Below, one piece after another: positions 37,861 to 48,000 of a stretch of DNA of 64,000 bases; the stretch's first letter is position 1; the number at the start of each line of letters is the position of its first letter. A program made the position numbers and the translations under genes. The stretch covers positions 276,578 to 340,577 of the forward strand of contig NZ_VCQU01000008.1 in NCBI RefSeq assembly GCF_012932915.1, in the 5' to 3' direction. The notes beneath the pieces are model-generated. The model saw nothing but the letters and a program-made list of their open reading frames with translations. It was not told where the DNA came from and ran no database searches. The stretch comes from Antrihabitans stalactiti (GTDB lineage Bacteria > Actinomycetota > Actinomycetes > Mycobacteriales > Mycobacteriaceae).

Positions 37861-38565
37861 TCAGAGAAGCTCCGCCGGGAGGTCCAAGACGGGGAACAAC
37901 GTCGTCAAGTCGATGAGTTTGATGTGCGCGCCGACCCCTGATGTGAAGCCCCTTATTGTGACGGCGTCCGCCGGGCCGAAGCGCTTAGCAAACCGTTCCC
38001 TTGTGTGCGGCGACGACCGCCCAAGCGCCGACTCAGCGGTGGTATTCGAACCTCGCAGAAACTTGATCGGTCTTGGGCCTACGACATACATCTCCGCTTT
38101 GCGGTCGCTGTCGTCGAGCGCCAAATGCACCATGTCCGCGAAGACACCGCGTTTACGCATCGTGTCGGCGCCCTTCCACTGCGAAACTTTGAATTCTGCG
38201 ATTCTGCGATCGGTTTCGAGGTCGAACGGTCTCGTCCGGTCGTTACCGGCAGCCAGAGATGGACGCACTATTACGTGCTCGCCGGGCTCGAGAATCAGCG
38301 GCAGTGTCCGTGCGATGACGGTTGCGTGTATGACGTCATTGATCCGGCCTAGCCGGGCGCGGACTGCGAGAGCCGCGTCTAGAAGATCTTCACTGAAGGC
38401 ATGATCGTGAACGACGGAGGCCGAAGATTCCGACGTAGCACCGACGAACGCGGCTTCGGCAGCCGCCATGTGCGCGGTCAGGTCTCGGTCGTCGAGAAAC
38501 TTCAACAGTGTGGTGATGGACGCTGCGATCCCTCCGGGATCGTCGGTCGCCGCGGCGTTGTCCAC
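37861..38565 (-). CDS. Possible PD-(D/E)XK-type nuclease (hypothetical)
   Basis: A 234-aa protein from GTG 38565. The segment RPFDLETDRRIAEFKVSQW (about residues 115-133) has the D...ExK spacing of a PD-(D/E)XK active site, followed by a predicted strand (AEMYVVG). The N-terminus is helical and Ala-rich. It lies 24 nt after a 70-aa YPPK-module gene. I infer a restriction-like pair. The nuclease call rests on one motif, so it is tentative. Confidence 0.55.
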   Translation of the reverse strand: MDNAAATDDPGGIAASITTLLKFLDDRDLTAHMAAAEAAFVGATSESSASVVHDHAFSEDLLDAALAVRARLGRINDVIHATVIARTLPLILEPGEHVIVRPSLAAGNDRTRPFDLETDRRIAEFKVSQWKGADTMRKRGVFADMVHLALDDSDRKAEMYVVGPRPIKFLRGSNTTAESALGRSSPHTRERFAKRFGPADAVTIRGFTSGVGAHIKLIDLTTLFPVLDLPAELL

Positions 38566-38589
38566 AGCAGAATTTGCGGCTGGGCTCGG

Positions 38590-38802
38590 CTAGTATGTAG
38601 TCGTTGAGAACCCGAGCTTTCGCAGTTCCCTGATTGCGCGGTGTGACGTGAACGCAGAGCGCGGAAGGCCGCTGACGAGCTGATATGCCTGCTTCGGCGG
38701 ATACCGCACGCCGTTGACGTCGACCCAGTGTTCGCGGATCGGTTCGGGTGTTGCCTCTGCGATCGCCTCGACTGCGGCGCGTGCGTCGGGTTTCTCGCTC
38801 AT
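38590..38802 (-). CDS. Small recognition-type module with G-x-RY-PPK motif
   Basis: A 70-aa protein starting MSEKPDARAAVEAIAE. Its core WVDVNGVRYPPKQAYQLVSG followed by a helix ending RELRKLGFS resembles the small strand-helix module found beside McrA/McrB-like restriction genes. It is translated just before the candidate PD-(D/E)XK gene. It shares the G-x-R-Y-x-x-K pattern with the divergent ScoMcrA-head protein. Confidence 0.6.
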   Translation of the reverse strand: MSEKPDARAAVEAIAEATPEPIREHWVDVNGVRYPPKQAYQLVSGLPRSAFTSHRAIRELRKLGFSTTTY

Positions 38803-38856
38803 ATCGCCATTTGATCATCTGAGCGGGCAGGTCGGCGCAGCACTAGTGTTCGTCGC

Positions 38857-39150
38857 GTGCAGCTTTCGGATGTGACGCGTGAATCGGTCGTCAAAGCCAT
38901 CGCCGAGTACGACAAGCTTGGTCGCGAAGAATTCCTCGAGCGCAATGGATTCGGTGAGGCTAGAGACTACTTTCTAGTTTTCGGCAGCCGCAGATACGAC
39001 TCGAAAGCGATTGTGGGCGTTGCGTATCGACATGCGACGGGCGAATCAAGGCGATCGGGCGACTTCACCGGGGGCAAGAACGTCGCGAAGCGCCTTCGCG
39101 ACCTTTGTTTCGAAGTCGACGAGGGGACATCTCAGTCGGCGAAGTCTTAG
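38857..39150 (+). CDS. ScoMcrA-like N-terminal head domain protein
   Basis: A 97-aa protein from GTG 38857. It consists of one domain: helix (VVKAIAEYDKLGREEFLERNGF), strand YFLVFGSRRYDSKAIVGVA, and a C-terminal helix. This matches the head domain of ScoMcrA-type type IV restriction enzymes, here standing alone without SRA or HNH parts. It lies 71 nt upstream of the SMC-like ATPase on the same strand and 54 nt from the divergent YPPK-module gene. Confidence 0.65.
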   Translation: MQLSDVTRESVVKAIAEYDKLGREEFLERNGFGEARDYFLVFGSRRYDSKAIVGVAYRHATGESRRSGDFTGGKNVAKRLRDLCFEVDEGTSQSAKS

Positions 39151-39221
39151 CCTGCGGCCACAAAACATCGACGAATGTCAGTGCGTTCCCTTACGCTTCG
39201 CACGAAACCTGGGGAGGCCCT

Positions 39222-41651
39222 ATGACCACGGTGGAACGTCCGCTGTCCGATGTAGTCTTCGAGCTCGCCGATGCCGACAGCTCGCTCGACGAACACGCGA
39301 AGTTGACTGTGCTTGCCGCGTTGGAGGGGCGTCAAGCTCTGCGTGATCACCTCGACCTCGCGCCAACCGGTCGAACGGCCGTCACCGTGCTCCCGACCAG
39401 GAGCACAGCCGAACCGACGGGAGCGTTCCTGACGTCGATCTCGGTCGCCGGCTTTCGGGGAATCGGACCAACAGCGACCTTGCCGCTGCATCCCGCACCT
39501 GGGCTGACCGTGGTGAGTGGGCGGAATGGGTCGGGTAAGTCGAGTCTCGCTGAGGCGCTGGAGTTCGCTGTCACTGGCGGGAGCTATCGGTGGCGCAAGA
39601 AGTCGACTCAGTGGACCGGCAATTGGCGCAACTTGCATCAGGATTCGCCTTGCCAGGTCCGAATCGGGCTCGCTGTCGAGGATGGAGAGCCGTCCGTGCT
39701 CGGTGTCGACTGGTCGCCTGGAGCAAACCTCGACGAGGCAACCGCGTGGCTGCAGGTCGGGAAGGGGAAACGCCAGCCCGGTTGGGACGGACTTGGTTGG
39801 CGCGACACCGTAGAGAAACATCGCCCGCTACTTTCGTACGACGAAATAGGTGGCTTGTTCGAGGAAGGTCCGTCAGCGCTTTACGACGCGTTGGCGAAGT
39901 TGCTTGGGTTGGAAGAGATTTACGACGCCGAGAAGCTGCTCGCCGATGAACTCGCACTTCGCAGGACCACGCGGAAGTCGGCAGCCGATGCCTTGAAGGA
40001 TCTGAAACTTGCCCTCGCTTCATCCGACGACTCCCGTGCAGCTGATGCCGTTCTGCTTTTGAAGAAGCGCATCGTAGATCTGGACGCAGTGGGCCAGCTG
40101 GCGAGTGGAACCGCTGCGCGCGCGGACGCCACAATCGGCCCACTCCGGAAGATTTCGACAATCACCGTCGCCGACGCGGTGGAAATCACCGCAGGAGTCG
40201 AGCGACTCCGCCATGCGCTCGCCGAGACTGAGCGGCTCGCTGGGACGGCGCTCGAACTCGCGGAACAACGATCAAAGCTGTTGAGTGGGGCTATCGCGCT
40301 GTTCGATTCGCAGGGCGAAGGCGAATGTCCAGTCTGCGGCGAGGGTCGACTGACTGCCGACTGGAAGCAACATGCGACCGAGGAGCTCGCGGGCGGCCAA
40401 TCCGTACTTGGTGAGATTCGTTCAGCACGAGCGGAACTCGATTCCAGTCGCCGTGGACTCCGAAGTCTCACGACCGGTGTCGTTGATGTTGCCCCAATTG
40501 GGGGAGTGGACCTCGAAACGCTCGAGCGGTATCGCAACGCCGTGTCGGCAGTAGCCGCCATCTCTACCGACTCCGATCTCACGAGCCAAATGGAAGCCAA
40601 GTTCGCCGAGCTTCGTTCCGCCGCAACGGAGTTAAAGGACGAGGCGAAACGAGAACTTGCCGACCGCGAGAACCATTGGGCGCCATTGTCGGAAAGCCTC
40701 GCGACCTGGATTGGTCTGGAGCGCGCCGCTCGCACCGCGGATCCTGCTGTCGCGGCGCTAACGACCGCCAAGAAATGGGTGACCGAGCACGCGGCCGACC
40801 TCCGCAATCAGCGACTTGCGCCTCTCGCCGACCAGGCTCGCAAGATATGGGCGGAGCTGCGTCAGGAGAGCAACGTCGACCTCGGCTCGATCACGCTTAC
40901 CGGTACACGTACGAGCCGAAAGGCGATGCTGGAAGCGAGCGTCGACGGCCAGCCAGCGGGAGCGTTGTCCGTGATGAGCCAAGGAGAATTGCACGCGTTG
41001 GCCTTGGCTCTGTTCATCCCACGCGCGACGACCCCAAGCAGCCCTTTCAGATTCATCGTTCTCGATGATCCAATCCAGGCGATGGATCCTGCCAAGATCG
41101 ACGGGTTTGTCAAAGTCCTTGCCTCGCTGGCGAAAACACGGCAGGTCATTGTGTTCTCGCACGACGACCGCCTGGCTGCGACGATTCGCCAACTCTCCGT
41201 CGATGCACGGCTCGTCGAGGTAACTCGAGGAGCGTCGTCGACTGTCGCAGTTGCCGAGACGCTCAATAGCGCCGTTCGATACGCGAGAGACGCGTTCGCA
41301 CTGCTTGCAGACAAGCACGTGCCCGATGATGTTAAGAACCGCGTGGCCCCAGGTCTTTTCAGGCTGGCTATCGAAGCGGCGGCGCGAGATACGTTCTACG
41401 CGAAGCGATACCGCGCGGGCGTGAAACGAGAGACCGTGGAATCCGAGTGGGAGAATTCCAAGACAACGCGGAAGCGAATCGGTCTTGCCTTGACCGATGT
41501 TCCCGGCGGTGCAGGTTGGCCGGAGGCGCAGATCTATCGCAGAAACGCACTACGCATATGTGGGAGCGGAGTTCACAGTTCGACGCCGCTATCGACCAGA
41601 GACGCGAATGACCTGAGAAAGACCATCGCGGACCTTCAGAGCATCCGATGA
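39222..41651 (+). CDS. SMC/RecN-like AAA ATPase with CxxC hook
   Basis: An 809-aa ABC-type ATPase. Walker A is GRNGSGKSSLAEAL (about residues 94-107) and Walker B is FIVLDDPIQAMDPAK (about residue 610). Two long coiled-coil arms flank CPVCGEG (about residue 372), a zinc-hook-like tip. The signature region is SVMSQGELHALALALF. The C-terminal 120 residues form a separate helical domain. GGGGAGG precedes ATG 39222; the longer frame upstream is spurious. The stop overlaps the HEPN-like gene (ATGA). Architecture resembles Lamassu/AbiEii-type or Rad50-like defence ATPases. Confidence 0.83.
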   Translation: MTTVERPLSDVVFELADADSSLDEHAKLTVLAALEGRQALRDHLDLAPTGRTAVTVLPTRSTAEPTGAFLTSISVAGFRGIGPTATLPLHPAPGLTVVSGRNGSGKSSLAEALEFAVTGGSYRWRKKSTQWTGNWRNLHQDSPCQVRIGLAVEDGEPSVLGVDWSPGANLDEATAWLQVGKGKRQPGWDGLGWRDTVEKHRPLLSYDEIGGLFEEGPSALYDALAKLLGLEEIYDAEKLLADELALRRTTRKSAADALKDLKLALASSDDSRAADAVLLLKKRIVDLDAVGQLASGTAARADATIGPLRKISTITVADAVEITAGVERLRHALAETERLAGTALELAEQRSKLLSGAIALFDSQGEGECPVCGEGRLTADWKQHATEELAGGQSVLGEIRSARAELDSSRRGLRSLTTGVVDVAPIGGVDLETLERYRNAVSAVAAISTDSDLTSQMEAKFAELRSAATELKDEAKRELADRENHWAPLSESLATWIGLERAARTADPAVAALTTAKKWVTEHAADLRNQRLAPLADQARKIWAELRQESNVDLGSITLTGTRTSRKAMLEASVDGQPAGALSVMSQGELHALALALFIPRATTPSSPFRFIVLDDPIQAMDPAKIDGFVKVLASLAKTRQVIVFSHDDRLAATIRQLSVDARLVEVTRGASSTVAVAETLNSAVRYARDAFALLADKHVPDDVKNRVAPGLFRLAIEAAARDTFYAKRYRAGVKRETVESEWENSKTTRKRIGLALTDVPGGAGWPEAQIYRRNALRICGSGVHSSTPLSTRDANDLRKTIADLQSIR

Positions 41652-41995
41652 GCACTGCGGCGGCGGTGCTGCTTCACAACGCCGAACTACTGCTCGACGG
41701 CACGATGGCGACGACCCAACCATCAGCCCGGCTATCGGCTTTCCTAGCGCGTCAGGCCTTGGAAGAGCTTGTTACGCAACGCTGTAAGGCGCTGGACGCG
41801 GAAATGCGGGGCACGACGGCCGCGTCGAAACTGGTGGTGCTCCGCGCCCTCGAGGACCCAGAGATCGCGGTCTCTGCGACAACTGCGTGGAATGGCCTGA
41901 GCAGTGCCTGCCACCACCACGCCTACGAGCTGTCACCCACGAACGACGAGGTGCGCCACCTATGCCGACTAGTCGCGGACCTGCTTGCTCGTTGA
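41648..41995 (+). CDS. Small HEPN-like helical protein
   Basis: A 115-aa all-helical protein. It contains LSAFLARQALEELV and a conserved-looking tail WNGLSSACHHHAYELSPT, which I associate with HEPN-type or abortive-infection helpers. The canonical Rx4-6H RNase motif is not clearly present. Its ATG overlaps the ATPase stop, so it is a dedicated partner. The 3' end overlaps the convergent TY-Chap gene by 27 nt. Confidence 0.6.
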   Translation: MSTAAAVLLHNAELLLDGTMATTQPSARLSAFLARQALEELVTQRCKALDAEMRGTTAASKLVVLRALEDPEIAVSATTAWNGLSSACHHHAYELSPTNDEVRHLCRLVADLLAR

Positions 41996-43111
41996 GTTGG
42001 CGGAGTGCCGTCGAATCGCGACGCCGCGCGACTTGGGCAACACAACCACCCGCAACGCCGCGCGCAAACTTTCGTGCGTGTGCACCCACGCCTCGGCTTC
42101 GTGGTGGCACGCTGCGGCTTCGTCGAGGTCGTCGGCCTCAGCGGCCGACCGACGCCACGACATCTCCTGCTCCGACGTGATGCGGAGGTAGTCGAGGATT
42201 GCGTCGCGGTCGTAGTCGCATACCGCCGCGACCTCGTGCGCGTCGAGGAGTCCCTCGCGATCCGGATCGAGGTGAAGCAGGACCATGAGTGCAGGCGGGA
42301 GTCCTGGATCGACTGCGAGGTCCGCAACGATCGCAGGTGCGCCCTCGCGCATGAACTGAATCCATCGGGCGAACGCAACGGCCAGATTCTTGGCGGCGAA
42401 TACCGTCGATTCGACGCGCAGGACTCCTACGACGGTGTCGTCGACGACGGTCATGGTCACGTCGGGCCACTGCGGCGCATGTTCGGTGATCACGGCGGTG
42501 GCATTGGTCGCCTCGCCGAGGACAACCACGAACTCGAGGGTCGGCGCGTCCTCGCGCACACAGAGCCACGAGGGCACTCCGCCGACCGACAGCGGGATGT
42601 CGCCATGGACGTCCACGACTGCAGGTTCGCCGACGAGGTCGCTGACTGTGGCCGCCGCGAGCTGCCGCAGGTGATCGCGACCCCGCGATTTGATGGCAAC
42701 GACGGGCGCCGGCTCGTGCGGACCGTCCTCGGTCAGGAAGGCGGGGTGTGGCACTTCCCACAGGTCCCGAAGCAGGTCAACTGCGAGTGCCGCGACCTTG
42801 TCTGACAGCCGTCGACCCACCTCGAGTACATACCGACCGTTCTTTCGACTACGCCAGCCGGCGGCCACGAGAGCGTCGAGGTCGGCGATGTCCATGACGT
42901 CGAGGCGGCGTCCAGCTGGGATTTCACACCTCAGCCGGTTCGCGCCCGTCACGCTGAACACGACGTGAGGCGAGGGGTAAATGACGTCATAAGTGCAGGT
43001 CAAGACCAGAGATTGCCCCTTCGAGAAGGAATCAAGACGGTCGGCGAGGGCACGCCGGAACTCGACCCATGCCGCGTCGATGTCAGCGTCGAAACTCGGA
43101 CGATCAGACAT
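41969..43111 (-). CDS. TY-Chap (YbjN/T3SS-chaperone-like) domain protein
   Basis: A 380-aa actinobacterial protein. The N-terminal domain (FDADIDAAWVEFRRALADRL, then VLTCTYDVIYPSPHVVFSVTG) and the central YbjN/CesT-like fold (WLCVREDAPTLEFVVVLGEATNA, split here by position) match TY-Chap architectures. The C-terminus is a helical region (AACHHEAEAWVHTHESLRAAL). ATG 43111 has AAGGAG upstream; the longer frame from 43147 is unlikely. It is paralogous to the protein at 59412-60599. Such proteins are predicted chaperone-like factors in conflict systems; the function is not demonstrated. Confidence 0.7.
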   Translation of the reverse strand: MSDRPSFDADIDAAWVEFRRALADRLDSFSKGQSLVLTCTYDVIYPSPHVVFSVTGANRLRCEIPAGRRLDVMDIADLDALVAAGWRSRKNGRYVLEVGRRLSDKVAALAVDLLRDLWEVPHPAFLTEDGPHEPAPVVAIKSRGRDHLRQLAAATVSDLVGEPAVVDVHGDIPLSVGGVPSWLCVREDAPTLEFVVVLGEATNATAVITEHAPQWPDVTMTVVDDTVVGVLRVESTVFAAKNLAVAFARWIQFMREGAPAIVADLAVDPGLPPALMVLLHLDPDREGLLDAHEVAAVCDYDRDAILDYLRITSEQEMSWRRSAAEADDLDEAAACHHEAEAWVHTHESLRAALRVVVLPKSRGVAIRRHSANSTSKQVRD

Positions 43112-43238
43112 GAGCGGCTCCTTGGACTCGTGGGACGCGAGGAGCACGCCATGGCTCGGACTCGCCCCTACAGACTATCGAGAGGGCCCGACAATTTCAG
43201 ATCTCGGGCGTTCACGCACACCCGGCTATCCTGCTGTC

Positions 43239-43433
43239 ATGCCTCGTTACGAATACCGATGCCGAAGTTGCGGCGACACGTTCGACGTGACCCGCTCGAT
43301 GTCGGAATCGTCGGTCGCGACGCCGTGCCCACAGGGCCACGACGACACCGTCAAGTTGCTCACGACCTTGGGTCTCGCCGGCAAGGCAACCCCGGCCGCG
43401 GCGCCGCAAGCTCAGGCTGGCGGCGGCTGCTGA
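43239..43433 (+). CDS. FmdB-family zinc ribbon protein
   Basis: A 64-aa protein, MPRYEYRCRSCGDTFDVTR, with CRSC and CPQGH forming the single zinc ribbon of the FmdB family, and an Ala/Gln/Gly-rich tail ending GGGC. Length and start are typical of actinobacterial members. It is probably a regulator or ribosome-associated small protein; the role is unknown. Confidence 0.88.
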   Translation: MPRYEYRCRSCGDTFDVTRSMSESSVATPCPQGHDDTVKLLTTLGLAGKATPAAAPQAQAGGGC

Positions 43434-43539
43434 GGTGGGGGTTGCTGCAGCTGATCCGTATTTGTCGTACCCCTATGTGATCCTGTAGAGCTCGGATCGA
43501 CCGGGCATCGCCTCGGCGGTTTGAGCATGGGAGAACATC

Positions 43540-43860
43540 ATGCGTAATTCATTGTGGCTCAGTGGGATCGCAACAATCGGAGCAGCTCTGCTCCTGGCCG
43601 GCACTGCCTCTGCGGCACCTGCAACCTCCATTCGCAAGGACGGCACGTACCGCGTAGGCGTCGACATCGTCGCAGGCCTGTACCACTCCGATGGGGGTGG
43701 CGATTTCTGCTATTGGGAGCGCAAGTCCGGCTTTGGCGGCACGTTCGACGAAATCATCGCCAACGGGCTCACCGAAGGCGGACCGGTTTCCGTCGCGATC
43801 GCGCCGTCGGACGCGGGTTTCGAGACGAGTGGCTGCGGTACCTGGGTGTTGCAGAGCTGA
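43540..43860 (+). CDS. Small secreted protein
   Basis: A 106-aa protein with a Sec signal peptide (hydrophobic stretch to about residue 25, cleavage near TASA-AP). The mature domain is of about 80 residues with two Cys (FCYWERKSGFGGTFDEI and SGCGTWVL) that may form a disulfide. The motif GTYRVGVDIVAGLYHS recurs in actinobacterial secreted proteins of unknown function. GGGAGA lies just before ATG. Confidence 0.8.
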   Translation: MRNSLWLSGIATIGAALLLAGTASAAPATSIRKDGTYRVGVDIVAGLYHSDGGGDFCYWERKSGFGGTFDEIIANGLTEGGPVSVAIAPSDAGFETSGCGTWVLQS

Positions 43861-43867
43861 GGGGGTG

Positions 43868-45040
43868 TCAGCGCAAGTCATCGAGCAGGACGTCGATGAG
43901 GCGCTCTTCCATCACCGCGCGACCGGCGTGGCGCATCTCGGCGGCGAGGGTCGGGTCCCAGGGCGATTCGCAGGGGCGATCTTTCTTGAACGCCTCGGAT
44001 TCGCCCGCGCCCAGACCGCTGAGGTAGGTCGCGGTATCCATCCGCCAAGGTGTGGCGCCGAACTGCTGGATGGCCTTCGCAGTGGTGCGGAGTCCGGTCC
44101 AGTCGAAGTCGCCGCGCCAGTGGATGGTGCCAGTTGCTTTGGCCAACAACGCATTAGCGGCCATCGAGGGCTGGCCTTGGGTGCATACGAGAGGACACGA
44201 AATTTTCGACAACATCGCCGCTGAGACAACGGCGGGGTTCTCGCAGACGTAGATGTGCGGTGCGTCGACAACCAAAGGCCACCGGGTGAGCTGGGCGAGC
44301 GTCAGCGCGACGGGTCCGCCGATATCAGCGCTCGCGTTCAAGAAACGAGCCAGGGGATGGTCGCCGACCGTCCGCAAGCCGACAACCAGGACCGTCGACG
44401 ATACTGCGTCGACGGCAACGCCGAAGTGGGCCCAGAGTTCTTTGCGTTGGGCGGTCGTGGTTGGTTCGGGCACGTCGAGGTCGGCGGCGAGGACTCGCAA
44501 GACCAGCCGCCGGACCGCACCCTCGCCCAGCGACTTCGAATTGCCGGTGGCATCGGTGGCGAGCTGGGTCAACGGCACGCCGGATGCGGGTAGCCGAGCC
44601 AGCACTGCGGCGGCGTCGCGCAACGCTCCTGACTTGATGAGGCCCAGCCGGTTGCGTTCTCCAGCAAGCACTTCAACGTAAGACGCCCACCGACTCCCAG
44701 CCAACAATGCTTCGACCTCAGCGAGCCCGCCTTCCAGCTCAGCCAAAGCCGAGGCCTTCTCCGCCGACCGATCCACCAACGGACCGAGCGTCTCGAGCAA
44801 ACCCACGCCCCCATTGAGCGGGCTCGAAAGGAAGGTGTTCAGCCCGCCAAGCGAGAACGTCATCGTCTTCGCACCAACAGCCGACCGTCCAGTGATCGCC
44901 TGATACAGCCGATGCAAGTCCGGTGCCTCAGCAGCAGCCTTCACTGCGAAATCACCCTCGACCCGAAGACCGTTGCGCTGCAACCGGGCACGAGCGCGCC
45001 GGAGCACGAGTTCGAGCTCGGACGTCCCGATCCAACTCAT
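43868..45040 (-). CDS. jetD: Wadjet-type JetD (TIGR02679/DUF2399, Toprim nuclease)
   Basis: A 390-aa protein of the TIGR02679 family. The C-terminal DUF2399 domain is Toprim-like, with the Glu in YVCENPAVV (about residue 267) and the acidic pair in RGDFDWTGL (about residue 312). JetD is the endonuclease that cleaves plasmid DNA after loop extrusion stalls. Its ATG overlaps the jetC stop (ATGA), completing a four-gene operon. Type III (or an equivalent actinobacterial type) is suggested by the DUF2397/2398/2399 set. Confidence 0.9.
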   Translation of the reverse strand: MSWIGTSELELVLRRARARLQRNGLRVEGDFAVKAAAEAPDLHRLYQAITGRSAVGAKTMTFSLGGLNTFLSSPLNGGVGLLETLGPLVDRSAEKASALAELEGGLAEVEALLAGSRWASYVEVLAGERNRLGLIKSGALRDAAAVLARLPASGVPLTQLATDATGNSKSLGEGAVRRLVLRVLAADLDVPEPTTTAQRKELWAHFGVAVDAVSSTVLVVGLRTVGDHPLARFLNASADIGGPVALTLAQLTRWPLVVDAPHIYVCENPAVVSAAMLSKISCPLVCTQGQPSMAANALLAKATGTIHWRGDFDWTGLRTTAKAIQQFGATPWRMDTATYLSGLGAGESEAFKKDRPCESPWDPTLAAEMRHAGRAVMEERLIDVLLDDLR

Positions 45041-48000
45041 GCGAAGTCGAGCCCACCTTCGATGGCGCGGGGAACACGGCGTTGCCCGGGGGAGCCGAGT
45101 GCGGCGGCGAGGTCCGAGCCGTCGTGTTCAGCGAGCAGCTCGCCGTCTTCCCAGACCAACAGTGTTGCGCTGACGGTGTTCTCGGCCGCCGAGTGGGCAA
45201 GGTCGTAGTGAGCGCAGCCGGGGACGTCGGCGTAGGTGATCCACAGGTCGTAGCCGGTCATGAAGAGGTCCAAGTCGAATTGCACGCTGAGTCCGAGCAA
45301 TTCGCTGCGACCGTTGTCGTCGACGCCGGCGAACGCCTCGTCGAGCGCGAGCAGTCGTGGTGCCTGCGGATCCGCCGAATCGAGCATCACGTGCGCGGCT
45401 GCGAACAGCGGAAGGTGCAGCGACACAGACTGTTCGCCACCGGACAGCGCGCTGTGCCGGGCGACGGTAAGGCGCTCCTCAGTGCCGTCGCCAGAGATCA
45501 GCGTGAACGAGAACACGCGCCACCGACGGTAGTCCAACGTGGTGGACAGAATCTCGGGGTACGACCGCTCCGGATGCGCAGCCCGCGCCGCGCGGATCTC
45601 GGACGCGAAATGCGCGCGGATGGTGGCCAATTCGTCGTGGCCGAGCATGGAGGCGTCTCGGTCGAGCAGCTTGGAGACCGATCGGGCGTGGTCCGTCAAG
45701 GTGTCGGCGAGTACCCAATGCACGCCGATCGTGTTGCCCGACGACATGCGCCGTTGCTTCATCTCGGCACCCATGCGGGCGATCAGGTCGCGAGCGTCGA
45801 CCGTCCGTTCGTGAATCTGCTGTGCCAACCCGGTCAACAGCGCGTCTTCGAGGATGCGCCGTTCGGCATCGGTGAGCAGAGTTTCCTGCTCGCGTCGGGC
45901 GCGATCGATGCGGTCGGCGAAGTCTGCGATCGACGAGGCGCCTTGCTCGTCGACGACCTGCACGACAGTCAGACCGTCGTCGTCATCCCAGCGCAACGCG
46001 AACTCTTGCCCCGACTTCGCCAGCTGCGCATCGAAATCCTGCAGCGCAGCGGTGACGGCGCTGCGGGTCGTCTTGCGGGCGGCGTCGCTGATCCGCACTG
46101 ACTCCGTTGCAGTGAAGAGGTTTTGGAACAGCTCCAGGACCTCGGGAGGCAGGATCTGAGGAGTGGCATTGGGGCCGGCCGCCTCCGTCGCCGCCATCAT
46201 CTGCTCGACGGTCGACCACGCCGCCTCGGTGCTCGGCCAGCGCGTGTCGGTGCCCGCGCCGAGCAGCGCGAGAATGTCGCGATGGGCGTACGGCGCCAGC
46301 CGCTTTGCGTCGGTGACGATCTCGGTGAAGGCAATGCGCAGACCCTCGACCGCAGTCTGATAGGCGCCGTCCGCCTTGCCGACTGCTTCGCCGCTTTCGC
46401 GGTCCGCTTTCCGTGCGGCGCGCTGCTCGGCTTTGCAGGCGTCGATCCGAAGGCGCGCTCGTTCGAGTTCGGCATCGATCTCTTTGGCGCTGGCTCCCAA
46501 CGATTCTCGCAACGTCTCCAGGCGGTGCTGTTGCTCGCTGTATCCCTCTTGCGCCTCGGCTGCCTCGATCGCGAGTTCCTCGGCGAGCGAGGTCGCGTCG
46601 TCATTGCGGTCTGCGGCTTCACGTTCGCGCTCGGTCGCTCGATCGTGTTCGGACCGACTTCGCAGAACCGTCGTACCGGTGTTCTCGAAGTGCCGAATGG
46701 CAGCCGCGAGCGCATCGAGTTCCCGGGCTCGGCGCGGCGCCCTCCGCTCGACCGACGCAGTGCGGAGCCGCTTTTCGGCAAGCGACAGGTCGGCAACCGC
46801 CTGGTCAAGCTCACGATCGGCGTAGCCGGCGGATTCCGACCGCGACCGCAACATCACCGCAGCTTCGGCGACCTTGCGCAAGGCAGCCGTCACGGCCACG
46901 GTCCGGGGTAGGGCCTTGGTCGCGATCCCAATCTGCGCGAGTCGATCTGCAGCCGCGGAAGCTTCCGCCGAAGCCGCCTGCTCGTCGGCCGCAGCCGCAG
47001 CGATCAGCCTGTCCAGTTCGGCCAACCGCAACGAACGTCGATGAGCTCGCGCCGTCGCCCCGATGAATTCAGCGTCGGACTTGCGATGGCGACCCTGCGA
47101 AACCCCTTGGGCAAAGCGACCATCGACGCCGACGCGAACCTGAGCGTCGAGGTCATCGATCGAAATGGAAGCCAATACAGCCGCGACCAGGTCGCGCGGC
47201 ACGGCGATGTTGTCTTCGACGACGAGAACGTCTGCAAGCGTGCGGCCCGGGGGGCGCTTGCCCGGAGGCAACGCCACAAGGAACTGCTCGGATTCGATGT
47301 CGGGCGGCAACTCGGGACCAGAAGAAATCCACCCGTCGAGGATGTTAGCGGCATGCAACGCAGCCTCGAGGCCAGCGGCGTCGGCGTCACTGACCGAGTC
47401 GGCAAACCGCACCAACTGCCACAACGGCGCACCGGAGAGTCCGTCGCGCGATTGCGTGCGAGCCGCGAAAGGTGGCGGCGCATCATCACGTTCGGCTGCG
47501 ACCTCCGCGCGTTCGGCCGTCCGGGCGCGCACCTGCGCAGACGCTTCCGCGGCCCGGCCAAGTGCCTCGTGCCGCCGCGCCCTCGTTGCCTCGACCAGCG
47601 GCTCGACCCGCTCGGCGAGTACGTCAGCCAACGCCACCGCGTCGTCGTCGCCGGCATCCCCGAGCACAGTTGCGAGAGCCTCGAACAGCCCGTCGCGGAC
47701 CTCGTCGAACGTCGTACCGTGTTGTTCCCACCAGCGCCGCAACGCATGTGCGGTGTCGGCGCGCGCGAGTTCGACGGCCGCCTCGGCCTCCGCGACCGCG
47801 GCGACAGCGGCAGTACGCAACTCGTGTGCACGCGCGGTCGCCCGTTCGGCCCGAGCCCGCTCGGAGCTGGCGGTATCGACGGCGGCCAAGGCGGTGCGAA
47901 CGGCGTGGACGTCGCCATCGCGCTCTTCGGCGTGGCCGCGGATGGCCGCAGTCAATTGGTCGGCGCGTACGTGGGCGGGCAATGGCGTCCAGGTGATGCC

